Shown here: one piece after another, positions 41,830 to 50,930 of the stretch
How positions within the stretch are numbered: position 1 is the first letter of the stretch
Layout: every line of letters starts with the position of its first letter
The notes under the pieces: model-generated
The model's database searches: none
What the model saw: only the letters and a program-made list of their open reading frames with translations
What the model was told of the DNA's origin: nothing
Origin: DASPGQ01 sp035457705
GTDB taxonomy: Bacteria > Acidobacteriota > Vicinamibacteria > Marinacidobacterales > SMYC01
NCBI GenBank assembly: GCA_035457705.1
Contig: DATIBD010000048.1
Location: 1 to 64,000, forward strand
DNA length: 64,000 nt
Reading direction: 5' to 3'
Program-made: the position numbers and the translations under genes

Positions 41830-43455
41830 CTATCGCTCGGCGACTCCCTTCGCTCGCGCTGCGCTCGGGTTGAGGACTCCCACACCTTCCTTCACTACGT
41901 AGAGGCGCCCGGCGTCGAGGCTGTCGATCTCGTCGACGTGCCCCGAGGGCCAGCGGAGGGACACTCCCTCGGCCATCGCTGCGCTGCCGAGCCCGATGTA
42001 CATCGTCATCTCGTTCTGGGCGAGGTAGCTCGAGCCCGCTCGCAGCTCCTCCAACCACGGGCGGTCCTCGAGCTCGAGTCGGACCCTCGCGCCGACACCG
42101 TCTCGGTTGGAGGCGACCCCGACGAGCCTAAGACCCACGAACGCACGCTCGTTCCCGCCATCGTTCCGAAGAAGCTCCGCGGCTCCGCCCCGCGAGGCGA
42201 TGGCGAGATCCAAGTCTCCGTCCCGATCGTAGTCGAGGGTCGCCAGCCCTCGACCCACACGCGGCGTCCCGATGGCACCCGAGGACGCGGTGATATCTCG
42301 AAAACGCCCCCCTTCGTTCCGGAACAGCTGGCCCGGCTGAGCGAAAGAGAGATTCGACTGGATCTCCGCGATGTTGTCCAGGATGTGGCCATTCACCACC
42401 ACGAGATCGAGCCAGCCGTCGTTATCGGCGTCGAAGAAGTCGCAGCCGAACCCGAGTTCCGTGAGGCTTGCGGCGCCGAGGCCGAAGGCCGAGGTAGCGT
42501 CGAAGAAGAACCCGCCCCCGAGATTCCGGTAGAGGGTGTTGTTCTCGAAATCGAAATTCGTGACCACGAGGTCGAGCCTCCCGTCGCGGTCGACGTCTCC
42601 CGCGTCGACTCCCATTCCAGCCTCGGCGAGCCCCTGCTCGTTGTAGGCCACGCCGGCCTCGACCCCGATCTCGCTCAGGCGGCCTTCGTCGTTGCGGTAG
42701 AGGTAGTTCCGGGTGGTGTCGTTGGCGACGTACAAATCGGAATCGCCGTCGTCGTCGTAATCGAGAGCCACCACGCCCAGACCCCTCCCTTCGGAGAAGC
42801 GGGCGACTCCAGAGGCCGCGGAAACGTTCTCGAACGTTCCGTCGCCGCGATTCCTGTAGAGGACATCCGCGACACCTCCGTATTCCTGGGGATGGCAGTA
42901 AGCGACAATCCCGGCCGTCGGGCTCAGGCACTCGCGGTGATTCGACAAGGTGAAGTCCAGGTAGCGGGCGACGTACAGATCGAGGAATCCGTCGCCATCG
43001 AGCTCGAAGAACGAAGCGCTCGTCGACCAGAGGACGGAAGGCTCCCTCGCCGCCAGGCGAAACGTTCCGTCGCCGTTGTTGATATAGAGCTCGTCTTCCC
43101 CAAAAGCGGTGAGGAGGACGTCCACGTCGCCGTCGTTGTCGATATCGGCCGCCGCGCCGCCCATGCCGTAGCCGTCACCCGTGATCCCGGTCCGCTCCGC
43201 CACGTCCCGAAAAGAGCCGTCTCCGAGGTTTCGGTAGAGCGCATGCGGCCGGCGAGGACGCCCGGCTCCCGGGAGCGGCGAGCCGTTGACGAAGAGCAGG
43301 TCGGGAAAACCGTCCGCATCATAGTCGAAGACCAGGACTCCCCCCCCGAACGTCTCCACGATGTAGCGGCGTCCGCTCCCGCCGTGGTCGTGCCGGAAAG
43401 AGATCCCCGACTGCGCAGTCACGTCCGTGAACGTGAGAATGGCGAAGAGAATCAC
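41830..43455 (-). CDS. Exported VCBS/FG-GAP repeat protein with UnbV/ASPIC domain
   Basis: About 541 residues from a GTG at 43455 that overlaps the stop of the upstream TPR gene (GTGA). A short hydrophobic start (ILFAILTFTDVTAQ) may act as a signal sequence. FG-GAP/VCBS calcium-binding propeller repeats follow (FDYDADGFPDLLFVNGS, DIDNDGDVDVLLTAFG, DYDDDGDSDLYVANDT, DYDRDGDLDLAIASRG). The C-terminal UnbV/ASPIC domain contains GLGSAAMAEGVSLRWPSGHVDEI, as in CRTAC1-like proteins. These are extracellular binding proteins of unsettled role. It is the last gene of a four-gene operon with two TPR proteins and a DUF1028 protein, where every junction overlaps. Confidence 0.9.
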   Translation of the reverse strand: MILFAILTFTDVTAQSGISFRHDHGGSGRRYIVETFGGGVLVFDYDADGFPDLLFVNGSPLPGAGRPRRPHALYRNLGDGSFRDVAERTGITGDGYGMGGAAADIDNDGDVDVLLTAFGEDELYINNGDGTFRLAAREPSVLWSTSASFFELDGDGFLDLYVARYLDFTLSNHRECLSPTAGIVAYCHPQEYGGVADVLYRNRGDGTFENVSAASGVARFSEGRGLGVVALDYDDDGDSDLYVANDTTRNYLYRNDEGRLSEIGVEAGVAYNEQGLAEAGMGVDAGDVDRDGRLDLVVTNFDFENNTLYRNLGGGFFFDATSAFGLGAASLTELGFGCDFFDADNDGWLDLVVVNGHILDNIAEIQSNLSFAQPGQLFRNEGGRFRDITASSGAIGTPRVGRGLATLDYDRDGDLDLAIASRGGAAELLRNDGGNERAFVGLRLVGVASNRDGVGARVRLELEDRPWLEELRAGSSYLAQNEMTMYIGLGSAAMAEGVSLRWPSGHVDEIDSLDAGRLYVVKEGVGVLNPSAARAKGVAER

Positions 43456-44354
43456 CGATCGCGGGCGCGCATGCGCCTCCTGGCGTCGGGTTCTTCCGCT
43501 CCCGAAGCGCGAATCTCCTCGACTCGGGCCCAACAGATGCGGGCCTCTTCTCCATGGCCGAGCCGCTCGGCCACCAAAGCGCGGTTGTACCAGGCTTGCA
43601 GGTGCCCGGGCTCGGCTTCGATTGCGACCTCGAAGGATCGGGAGGCGGATTCGAGATCGCCGCGGCGAACCGCGATGAGGCCGAGACCGAAGTGGGCTTC
43701 GGCGCTGCGCTCGTCGATCTCGAGAGCCCTGGCGAGGACGGGTATCGCCTCTTCGTCGCGACCCGCACGCGTGAGGACCTTCCCCAGAGCGAGGTGGGCG
43801 TCGAGGAGCCCGGCATCCAGCCGGATCGCCTGGCGCAGCGCCCGCACGGCGGGCTCGTTCCTTCCGAGGCCGATCTCCGTCATCCCGAGGTACAGGAACG
43901 CCTTCGCAGAAGGAGAGGTCGCGATCACTCGCTCGAACTCGGCCCGGGCCTTCTCGCCTTCGAGCTTCGAGTAATAGACCCACCCGAGCTGGAGCCGCAT
44001 CGCCGCTTCCGCCGGGGCGAGGTCCGTTGCCTGCCTCAACAGATCCTCCGCCTCTTGCCACCTTTCGATCCTGGAGTACGCCGTCCCCAGCTCGTAGAAG
44101 AGTGACGGGTTGGGACCGGTCGCGTGCCTTCTCGCGTTCTCAAGGGCTTCGACCGCCTCTTCGGTCCGATCCTGGCGGGCGAGCGTTATACCCAGGTAGT
44201 AGCTCGCCCGGGAATCCTCCGGGCTTCGCGAGGCGAGCTCGCGAAACAGCGTCTCCGCCGCCTTCAGGTTCCCCTCGGCGAGAAAACGCCTCCCCTGGTC
44301 GAGGAGAGATGAACCCTCCTGAAGGATCAGGGCCGCAACGACCGCGAAAATCAT
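43452..44354 (-). CDS. TPR repeat protein
   Basis: A 300-residue protein with a hydrophobic N-terminus (IFAVVAALILQEG), probably a signal peptide, followed by about seven tetratricopeptide repeats (for example AAETLFRELASRSPEDSRASYYLG and AIPVLARALEIDERSAEAHFGLG). TPR solenoids mediate protein-protein contacts. It overlaps the DUF1028 gene upstream by ATGA and the UnbV gene downstream by GTGA. Its position suggests it scaffolds the products of this operon outside the cytoplasm. Confidence 0.88.
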   Translation of the reverse strand: MIFAVVAALILQEGSSLLDQGRRFLAEGNLKAAETLFRELASRSPEDSRASYYLGITLARQDRTEEAVEALENARRHATGPNPSLFYELGTAYSRIERWQEAEDLLRQATDLAPAEAAMRLQLGWVYYSKLEGEKARAEFERVIATSPSAKAFLYLGMTEIGLGRNEPAVRALRQAIRLDAGLLDAHLALGKVLTRAGRDEEAIPVLARALEIDERSAEAHFGLGLIAVRRGDLESASRSFEVAIEAEPGHLQAWYNRALVAERLGHGEEARICWARVEEIRASGAEEPDARRRMRARDR

Positions 44355-45286
44355 TCGGGAAAGAGCTGTTTCATGAAGTCGGGATCGAGTCCCGGATGCT
44401 GCATGAACTTCAGCGTGCCTTCGAGCTGCCCCCGGAAGTGCGGGTTCAGCTCCTTCCCCAACTTCAGGACCGTGAGAGCTTCCGCCTTGTTTCCGAACGA
44501 GTACTGGAGGATGCCGAGGTTCAGGTAGGGGTCGGATGCCGTGGGCCAGAGCTCGACCGCCCTCCGGGCGGAGGCTAGTGCCTCCTCCCTCTTGTTCTCC
44601 GTCAAGAGCCTTCGGCTCTGGAAGAGAGCGCTCATGGCGAGCTGGATATTCAGGAGGCGCCGGAGCTCGGCGATTGGGGTTTCGTGGTCGTCGACGTGGA
44701 GGCGCACGGCGACGTCATTATTGATGTTGCGTCCTGCGCCTTTCTGGACCACGAGCATGGCCGCCGACTGCTGGCCCCGGCTGTCCCCTCCCGCCGCCTG
44801 ACCCGCTTCGAGGGCGGTCACAAGTCTTTCGGCGAACGAGGTCTTCGCCCCTTCGAAGGCCGAGGCCATGCCGTCCACCACCGCGACGCCCGTGAGAATG
44901 TTCCCCTGGGCGCTGAAGGTCGCCCCCTTCCTGTGGCCCGCCCAGGCGTTCGCGGTGGGGCCGGTGTGGACCGCGATCGCCCCTTTGGCATCGACCACGG
45001 CGAGCTGGCGACCGTCCTTGCCGGGAAAGCTGTCTTCCGCGAGGAGCCGATCGACGACCTGCTGCGCCGTGAGTCCCTCCCGAAGAAACTCAATCCCATT
45101 CGGTCCATAACCGACGTTGACGTTTGCCTGCGTCGCGACGACGCCCACTCCCGCCTCGCCCCAGCAGACCACGGCTCCCACAGCGAAGTAGCGCGATTCC
45201 ACGGCGCATCCCATGGCGCCGGTTTCCGGGTCGTAGGCCACGATCGAGAATGTCGCGACGATCTGAAGAACGAGTGGAAGCATCAT
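44351..45286 (-). CDS. DUF1028 (Ntn-hydrolase-like) protein with C-terminal TPR region
   Basis: A 311-residue protein. Residues 10-215 form a DUF1028 domain: TFSIVAYDPETGAMGCAVESRYFAVG, GVVATQANVNVGYG, AWAGHRKGATFSAQGNIL and NNDVAVRLHVDDHETP. The family has an Ntn-hydrolase-like fold and an unproven amidase or peptidase role. The C-terminal third (RRAVELWPTASDPYLNLGILQYSFGNKAEAL) is TPR-like, a fusion that matches the TPR genes on both sides. A hydrophobic start (MMLPLVLQIVATFS) is short for a signal peptide. It overlaps both neighbours by ATGA. Confidence 0.85.
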   Translation of the reverse strand: MMLPLVLQIVATFSIVAYDPETGAMGCAVESRYFAVGAVVCWGEAGVGVVATQANVNVGYGPNGIEFLREGLTAQQVVDRLLAEDSFPGKDGRQLAVVDAKGAIAVHTGPTANAWAGHRKGATFSAQGNILTGVAVVDGMASAFEGAKTSFAERLVTALEAGQAAGGDSRGQQSAAMLVVQKGAGRNINNDVAVRLHVDDHETPIAELRRLLNIQLAMSALFQSRRLLTENKREEALASARRAVELWPTASDPYLNLGILQYSFGNKAEALTVLKLGKELNPHFRGQLEGTLKFMQHPGLDPDFMKQLFPE

Positions 45287-46443
45287 GACTCCTTTTCCGC
45301 AATCTCCCGGAACTTCTCGAGAGCCCGCTCCGCCGCCTGGACGTCCCCCCGGCGCCGGTGCGCAAAACCGAGCTGATAGTACGCTTCTTTGTAATCGGGC
45401 GTGACCTGGACGGCCCGCTCGAGGTAGGAAACGGCGGAGTCGAGATCGCCTCGCCGGAGAGCAATCTTCCCCAGGTTGAAAAAACCCTCGGCGAACATCG
45501 GGTCTTTCACTACCGCCTCACGGAACGACTTCTCAGCCCCCTCGAGGTCGCCGCGCCGGAGCGCAATGAGCCCGAGGAAATGCCGCGCGCGCAGGAGCTC
45601 CGGGTCCTTCGCGATCGCCTGCTCCAGAAGAGCGACCGCGGCGTCGTAGCTCGAGAGCCGCCATTCGATGTAGCCCAGCTGAAGGAGGGCCTCGGCGGAG
45701 TCGGGGGCGAGCTCGAGCGCCCGGCGGTAGGCCTTCTGCGCTTCCGCCACGTGGTCCTGGCGTAGAAGGGCGCTTCCGAGGTCGAGGTAGAGAGACGGTG
45801 ACGAGGCGCCGAGCTCGATCGCCGACTCGAGCTCTCGCTCGGCCTCCGGCCACTTTCGAAATTTGAGATAGGCCCCCCCGAGGAATCTGCGGAACCCCGC
45901 ATCCCGCGGGGAGAGCTCGACGGCTCGCAGAGCGCCTGCGAGCATCTCCTGGTCGCGACCCAATCGCTCGAGAACCGCGGCGCGATAGTAGTGCGCGCTC
46001 GCCTCGTTCGGAACTTTCTCGAAGAGGGAGAGGGCGCGCTCGAAGTTCCCTTCCCGTCCCTCCATCTGCCCGAGCGCGAGAATCGCCTGGGAGTGACCTG
46101 GATCGATGGCGAGCGCACGCTCCAGATGGGCCCTCGCTTCGGTTGCGCGTTTCTCGAGAACGTAGGCGAGGCCGATACGGAAGGAGAGCTCGGCGTTCGC
46201 TGGATGCCGCGCCACGACGCTCTCGAAGAGCTCCGCCGCTTCCGCATAAATCCCGAGTCTCAAGTACACCGCGCCCAGCTGAAAGCGGGCGGGCTCGAAG
46301 CCCGGATCGGAGACGAGGAGGGATTCGAGCAGCTGGCGAGCCTCCTGAAGCTCGCCGCGAGCGTAGAGTTCCTGGGCTCGCGATTGGATCTCCTGGGGCG
46401 TTTGCGCGTAAGCGGCAGCGAGGAGAAGGAGTGTCGCCAGCAT
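45283..46443 (-). CDS. Exported TPR repeat protein
   Basis: A 386-residue protein from the ATG at 46443, chosen because it begins a clear signal peptide (MLATLLLLAAAYAQTP); the frame stays open upstream into a low-complexity Arg-rich reading that crosses the divergent gene. About ten tetratricopeptide repeats fill the protein (for example AHLERALAIDPGHSQAILALG and EGAEKSFREAVVKDPMFAEG). It is the first gene of the TPR-DUF1028-TPR-UnbV operon and overlaps DUF1028 by ATGA. It faces the TonB_C-DUF1326 gene across 44 bp. Confidence 0.88.
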   Translation of the reverse strand: MLATLLLLAAAYAQTPQEIQSRAQELYARGELQEARQLLESLLVSDPGFEPARFQLGAVYLRLGIYAEAAELFESVVARHPANAELSFRIGLAYVLEKRATEARAHLERALAIDPGHSQAILALGQMEGREGNFERALSLFEKVPNEASAHYYRAAVLERLGRDQEMLAGALRAVELSPRDAGFRRFLGGAYLKFRKWPEAERELESAIELGASSPSLYLDLGSALLRQDHVAEAQKAYRRALELAPDSAEALLQLGYIEWRLSSYDAAVALLEQAIAKDPELLRARHFLGLIALRRGDLEGAEKSFREAVVKDPMFAEGFFNLGKIALRRGDLDSAVSYLERAVQVTPDYKEAYYQLGFAHRRRGDVQAAERALEKFREIAEKES

Positions 46444-46487
46444 CTCGTTTCCATGTTTAGCACATCCCCGCGGTAGAATCGACGCCG

Positions 46488-47567
46488 GTGCTATTCCGCC
46501 GCGCGCTCTCGATCGGAATCGTCTCGTTCCTCCCGTTTCTCGCCTTACCCCAGACGCCTGAGGAGCCGCTTCCCGTCGGGGGCTCGATCGTTCGCCCAAA
46601 GAGGGTCCGGTTCATCGAGCCGCGATACCCCGCAGAGGCTCAGGCTCAGGGCGTGCAATCCGTGGTGATTTTGGAGCTCACCCTCTCTCCTCAGGGAGAG
46701 GTCGAGGAAGTACGCCCCCTGCGGGGGGCGCCCGAGCTCGTTCCCGCCGCCGTCGAAGCCGCGCACCAATGGATCTACGAGCCCACGATCGTCGAGGGGC
46801 GGCCCGTGTCTCTCCGGTTCGCCGAGACCGTTCTCTTCGTTCTCCGCAAGAGCTCGGGGGGCGCGGGCAACGGCATGTTCCTGAGGCCGCCGGATCCGAA
46901 CGCGAGCTACGCGAGTTTTCCCGACTGGGAGATCGAAGGCGAGGCTTTCACCGCCTGTCCCTGCGATACTCCTTGCCCCTGCCGATCGAACGCGCCTCCG
47001 TCTCACCAACCGTGCCACGCCACGACGACCCAGAGGCTCGAGCGCGGGCACTACGGGGACATCGATCTTGGGGGAGCTACCTGGGTGAGCCTCGGTCCGG
47101 AGAATTGGACGGCGATCTATTTTTCGCAACAGATGACGGCGGTCCAGCAGAAGGCCATCGTCGATCTCTATTCGAGCCTCGCTCCTGGTGCGCCCCAAGC
47201 CTATCGCCTGCTGAAATCCGCTCGGGTCGAATTCCAGGCTGAAGGCTCCAAGCGACGGGTCGTCATTCCTGGCGTGCTCGAAGTGGAATCGGAAGCGTTG
47301 CTCGGAACGGACGGCCGTTTACAGGGCCTCATTCCGGGTATGGACGTGTGGTCGAATTGGCTGACCTATGGGAAGACCAGGGTCTACCGCTACTACGAGC
47401 CCTCTCTTGGGGAGTCCTGGGACCACAGTCATCGGCAGTCCAACCACAAGCGTTTCCGCGTCTCGAAGTCGGACTACGAGAATCGGCGGATGCTCATCCA
47501 GCACGGGGACGGGTCCGGGCAATGGACCCCGGGGCAAGAGCGCATCCTTGCCTGCCTCAGGAAATAA
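46488..47567 (+). CDS. TonB C-terminal-like domain fused to DUF1326
   Basis: A 359-residue protein from a GTG at 46488; no later Met fits because the signal peptide (FLPFLALPQTP) is upstream of the first one. Residues 35-120 form a TonB C-terminal-like fold (RVRFIEPRYPAEAQAQGVQSVVILELTLSPQGEV). Residues 145-355 form a DUF1326 domain with the Cys signature EAFTACPCDTPCPC, followed by PCH, GHYGDIDLGG and a His-rich end (SWDHSHRQSNHKRFRV). The Cys/His set suggests metal binding, though the function of DUF1326 is unknown. TAGAAT at 46474-46479 lies 8 bases before the GTG, hinting at a leaderless mRNA. It precedes the second Oar-like receptor by 234 bp. Confidence 0.8.
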   Translation: MLFRRALSIGIVSFLPFLALPQTPEEPLPVGGSIVRPKRVRFIEPRYPAEAQAQGVQSVVILELTLSPQGEVEEVRPLRGAPELVPAAVEAAHQWIYEPTIVEGRPVSLRFAETVLFVLRKSSGGAGNGMFLRPPDPNASYASFPDWEIEGEAFTACPCDTPCPCRSNAPPSHQPCHATTTQRLERGHYGDIDLGGATWVSLGPENWTAIYFSQQMTAVQQKAIVDLYSSLAPGAPQAYRLLKSARVEFQAEGSKRRVVIPGVLEVESEALLGTDGRLQGLIPGMDVWSNWLTYGKTRVYRYYEPSLGESWDHSHRQSNHKRFRVSKSDYENRRMLIQHGDGSGQWTPGQERILACLRK

Positions 47568-47801
47568 AGATCTACGATTTTTCGGATCATGGATTCAACG
47601 AGTCGTATCCAGACTCTATGGCTTCTCGTCCGCCCTTCACCTACCCGCCTGTAACTTGTTGAAAAAACTGATAGCTCACCGGCCGCCAGGCCCGCAGCCA
47701 AGGGGCACAACGATTGCTTACCTCTTTCGGCATTTACTGCCCTACTGTATGTGTGGAGATTCACACCTTGTTCTCATCGCTGGCAACAAGTTAAGGAGGA
47801 A

Positions 47802-50594
47802 ATGAGGGTGTCAAACAGAACCGCCTTGGGTTTCGGACTCGCCGTCGTTCTGACGGCCTCGGGCCTCTCCGCCCAAACGCGAACCGGGAGCATCAGCGGG
47901 ACCGTCCGCGATGCCACGGCTCAGGTGCTTCCTGGCGTTTCCATTACGCTCCAAGGAGCAACTCTCGTGACCTCGCAGGTGACGACGTCGAGTGAAGCGG
48001 GACTTTATCGATTCATCAACCTACCGCCGGGAGAATACGACGTCCGGGCGGAGCTTTCCGGCTTCCAAAGCCTCACGCTCCAGACGATTCGCGTGGACAT
48101 CGGCCGGAACACCCCGGTCGACATCTCGATGCAGATCGCGACCGTGGCCGAGACGGTGACGGTCATCGGTGAATCTCCTCTCGTGGACGTGAAGTCCACC
48201 GTCACCGGTGCGAGCTTCGACGAGCAGCTACTCGCCGAAGTTCCGAGCGCCCGGGACGTCTGGTCGGTCCTCGAGCATCAGGCGCCGGGCGTCACAACGA
48301 ACCGGCTCGACGTCGGAGGGAGCGAGACGGGTCTACAGGCGATCTTTTCGGCCCGCGGCACGTCGTGGCAGCAAAACAGCTACTATCTCAACGGCGTCAA
48401 CGTCACCTGCCCCGCGGCCCTAGGCGCATCGGGGTACTACTACGACTTCGACAGTTTCGAAGAAGTCCAAGTGGCGACCGGCAGCCATCCGGCGTCTGTC
48501 AACGCCCCCGGCGTCTTCCTCAACATGGTGACCAAGACGGGCGGAAACGACTTCCACGGCGGCGGCACCTTCTACTACCAGAACGATTCCACCCAGGGCG
48601 ACAACCTCACCGATGAGCTCAGGGCGCGGGGAGCGAGCCGCGGCGGCTTCGACTATCTCTCCGACGCCAACGCCCAGCTCGGCGGGCCTATCCTGAAGGA
48701 TCGCTCGACGTTCTACTTCTCCTGGCGCGACGAGCGGGTGCACCGGTTCGTTTCCGGATTTCCCGAGGTCGAATCCACCGACATGTGGCAGTTCCTGATC
48801 AAGAACAACACCCAGATCAACGATCGGAACCGGGTGGGCGTCGAGTGGCACCACATGTCCTACTACAAGCCGAACCGGGACGCCGCGGGTAACCGGGCCC
48901 CGGAAGCCACTTGGATCGAGGACGACACCTTCGACATCGTCCAGGCGGAATGGAACTCGACCCTCAGCGACACCGCTCTTCTCGATGTCCGCTTCAGCCA
49001 CCTCAAGGTGTTCTTCCCCACGTTCCTCCAGCCCGACGGCACCCGACAGGCGGCGTTCGATGCCGGGACGAACTTCTTCTTCAACGCCCACGACCTCGAG
49101 GTGGAGCGGGACCGACGCCGATACACGGTGAAGGGTGATCTGACGTACTTCCGCGAGCGGTGGCTCAACGCGAACCACGAGTTCAAATTCGGAGTGGAGT
49201 TGGACTGGAATCCGGTGGAGAACGTCACTCGGGCCAACGACAACGTGGAGATCCGGTTTCGCAACGGCGCCGCCGACGAGGTCAGGCTTCGGAACACACC
49301 CCTCATCAGCAAGGAAGCCGTGAATCAGTTCGCGTTCTTCGTCGACGACGTCGTGAACGTGGGCAGAAGGCTCACCTTGAAGCTCGGGCTCAGATACGAC
49401 GCCTATGAAGGCTATCTCCCCGAGCAGAACAGCCCCGTGGGAACCTGGGTCCCAGAGAGGAGCTTTCCCGAAAGACGGAACATCCTCGACGTTGGGAGCT
49501 TCGCCCCGCGCCTCGGGATCGTGCTCGGCCTCGAGGAGAACGGGCGCAGCGCCCTCAAGGCGAGCTTCGGACGCTACTACCACCAGTTCCCCACGGGCGT
49601 TCCGAATTTCGCGAACCAGAACGCCTCTCTCTTCGATACCTATGACTGGACGGATCTCAACGGGGACAATCTTTTCCAGAACGGCGAGCAGGGTGTAATC
49701 CTGAGCCGGGGTATCGCGGCCCAAAACCTCGTCGACCCCGACTTCATCCATCCCCATACCGACGAGATCACGGGCAGCCTCGAAAAAGAGTTCGCGCGGA
49801 ACCTGTTCGCGAGCGCGACCTACTCCCACCGATGGGGACGCAACCTCAACGACTCCGTCGACATCGGCATCCCCTTCTCCGCCTATAGTCCGGTGAACGC
49901 CACCGACCCGGGCCCCGACGGCCGACTAGGGACCAGCGACGACGGCGCGGTCTTCACCGTCTACAACCTCGATCCCGCCTTCCGGGGAAAAAACCAGAGG
50001 ATGTTCACCAACCCTGAAGGTTTCAAGCTCGATTCCGACACCGTGGAGCTGGTCCTGCAGAAGCGCTTCTCCGACAACTGGCAGGGCCTCGTTTCCTACA
50101 CCTGGATGGACGCGGAAACGACAACCCGGGGCGCGGCAGGAGACGGGGATGGCGCCAATGGGTTCTACGATAACCCGAACAACCTCATCAACGCCGAGGG
50201 GGCGAAGCCGTTCTGGCACCGGCCTCATCAGTTCAAGGTCGCCGCCAGCTATCAACTGCCCATGGAGTTCCGGATTTCCGGAGTCATCCGCACGCAGAGC
50301 GGAGCTCCGTACGCCCGGACTTTTACCGTCGCGGGTCTGAACCAGGGCACGGTCACCATCCTTTCGGAGAAAAACGGCGACTCGCGGCTCGAAAGCGTCG
50401 CAACCGCGGACATCACCATCGGCAAGAACTTCCGCGTCGGGGATACCTCGATCGCGCCGGAGTTCGCGCTCTTCAACATTTTCAACGCGAACGACGTCTT
50501 TTCGATCAACACCGCGAGCGGAACGAACTTCAACAGGGTCCTGGGCTTCCTGGCGCCGAGGATCTTCCGCGTCGGAGTGCGCGTCAACTTCTGA
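47802..50594 (+). CDS. Oar-like TonB-dependent receptor
   Basis: A 930-residue outer-membrane protein with the same layout as the receptor at 38546-41392. It has a signal peptide (ending GLSAQ), a carboxypeptidase-regulatory-like domain (GTVRDATAQVLPGVSITLQG...GLYRFINLPPGEYDV), a plug with DVWSVLEHQAPGV and FDSFEEVQVATGSH, and a barrel ending PRIFRVGVRVNF with terminal Phe. The start at 47802 is preceded by TAAGGAGG, an ideal ribosome site. It lies just after the TonB_C-DUF1326 gene. The two receptors probably arose by an old duplication. The substrate is unknown. Confidence 0.9.
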   Translation: MRVSNRTALGFGLAVVLTASGLSAQTRTGSISGTVRDATAQVLPGVSITLQGATLVTSQVTTSSEAGLYRFINLPPGEYDVRAELSGFQSLTLQTIRVDIGRNTPVDISMQIATVAETVTVIGESPLVDVKSTVTGASFDEQLLAEVPSARDVWSVLEHQAPGVTTNRLDVGGSETGLQAIFSARGTSWQQNSYYLNGVNVTCPAALGASGYYYDFDSFEEVQVATGSHPASVNAPGVFLNMVTKTGGNDFHGGGTFYYQNDSTQGDNLTDELRARGASRGGFDYLSDANAQLGGPILKDRSTFYFSWRDERVHRFVSGFPEVESTDMWQFLIKNNTQINDRNRVGVEWHHMSYYKPNRDAAGNRAPEATWIEDDTFDIVQAEWNSTLSDTALLDVRFSHLKVFFPTFLQPDGTRQAAFDAGTNFFFNAHDLEVERDRRRYTVKGDLTYFRERWLNANHEFKFGVELDWNPVENVTRANDNVEIRFRNGAADEVRLRNTPLISKEAVNQFAFFVDDVVNVGRRLTLKLGLRYDAYEGYLPEQNSPVGTWVPERSFPERRNILDVGSFAPRLGIVLGLEENGRSALKASFGRYYHQFPTGVPNFANQNASLFDTYDWTDLNGDNLFQNGEQGVILSRGIAAQNLVDPDFIHPHTDEITGSLEKEFARNLFASATYSHRWGRNLNDSVDIGIPFSAYSPVNATDPGPDGRLGTSDDGAVFTVYNLDPAFRGKNQRMFTNPEGFKLDSDTVELVLQKRFSDNWQGLVSYTWMDAETTTRGAAGDGDGANGFYDNPNNLINAEGAKPFWHRPHQFKVAASYQLPMEFRISGVIRTQSGAPYARTFTVAGLNQGTVTILSEKNGDSRLESVATADITIGKNFRVGDTSIAPEFALFNIFNANDVFSINTASGTNFNRVLGFLAPRIFRVGVRVNF

Positions 50595-50615
50595 GACTCT
50601 GATCAAGTAGCTGCA

Positions 50616-50669
50616 GGAAAGCTCGACGGAAGAAATCTTCCCGTGGACGGACTTTCCGTCGAGCTTTCC
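50616..50669 (+). terminator. Strong 16-bp hairpin after the Oar-like receptor
   Basis: GGAAAGCTCGACGGAA (50616-50631) and TTCCGTCGAGCTTTCC (50654-50669) are perfect inverted repeats separated by 22 bases, starting 22 bases after the stop codon. There is no T run, so it may be a 3'-end stabiliser or a factor-dependent end rather than a classic intrinsic terminator. Confidence 0.6.
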
Positions 50670-50747
50670 GCCCCCGCTAGACCTGGCGTTCGTTATTCCG
50701 ATCTCTCTCGGATCGCGACGCCACACGTTCCGCATCCCCTCCGCCTG

Positions 50748-50912
50748 TGCTCGCTCCGAGGATCGCCTCGATGGGGGCGTGTGAGCCTCCGCGATCCACG
50801 CTTCGCAGCTCCGTACCGTAACGCAGCTCGCAGGCGACGATAATGCTCGTGAGGACATTGTCTTCTCCCACGTCGGCGATCCGGGCTGCGCGGAAGATGT
50901 CAACGAGTTTGA
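50748..50912 (-). pseudogene. vapC: VapC-like PIN toxin fragment cut at an IS3 element
   Basis: On the minus strand the reading FRAARIADVGEDNVLTSIIV, then ACELRYGTELRS and PIEAILGAS, matches the middle of VapC PIN-domain toxins (ISSIxVxELxYG...). The part before it, including the expected LDTN metal-binding start, is missing, and the fragment begins at the proposed end of the IS element. The rest of the gene was not found on the far side of the element, so a deletion accompanied or followed the insertion. Confidence 0.55.
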
Positions 50913-50930
50913 GACAGTGAACGTTCGCAT

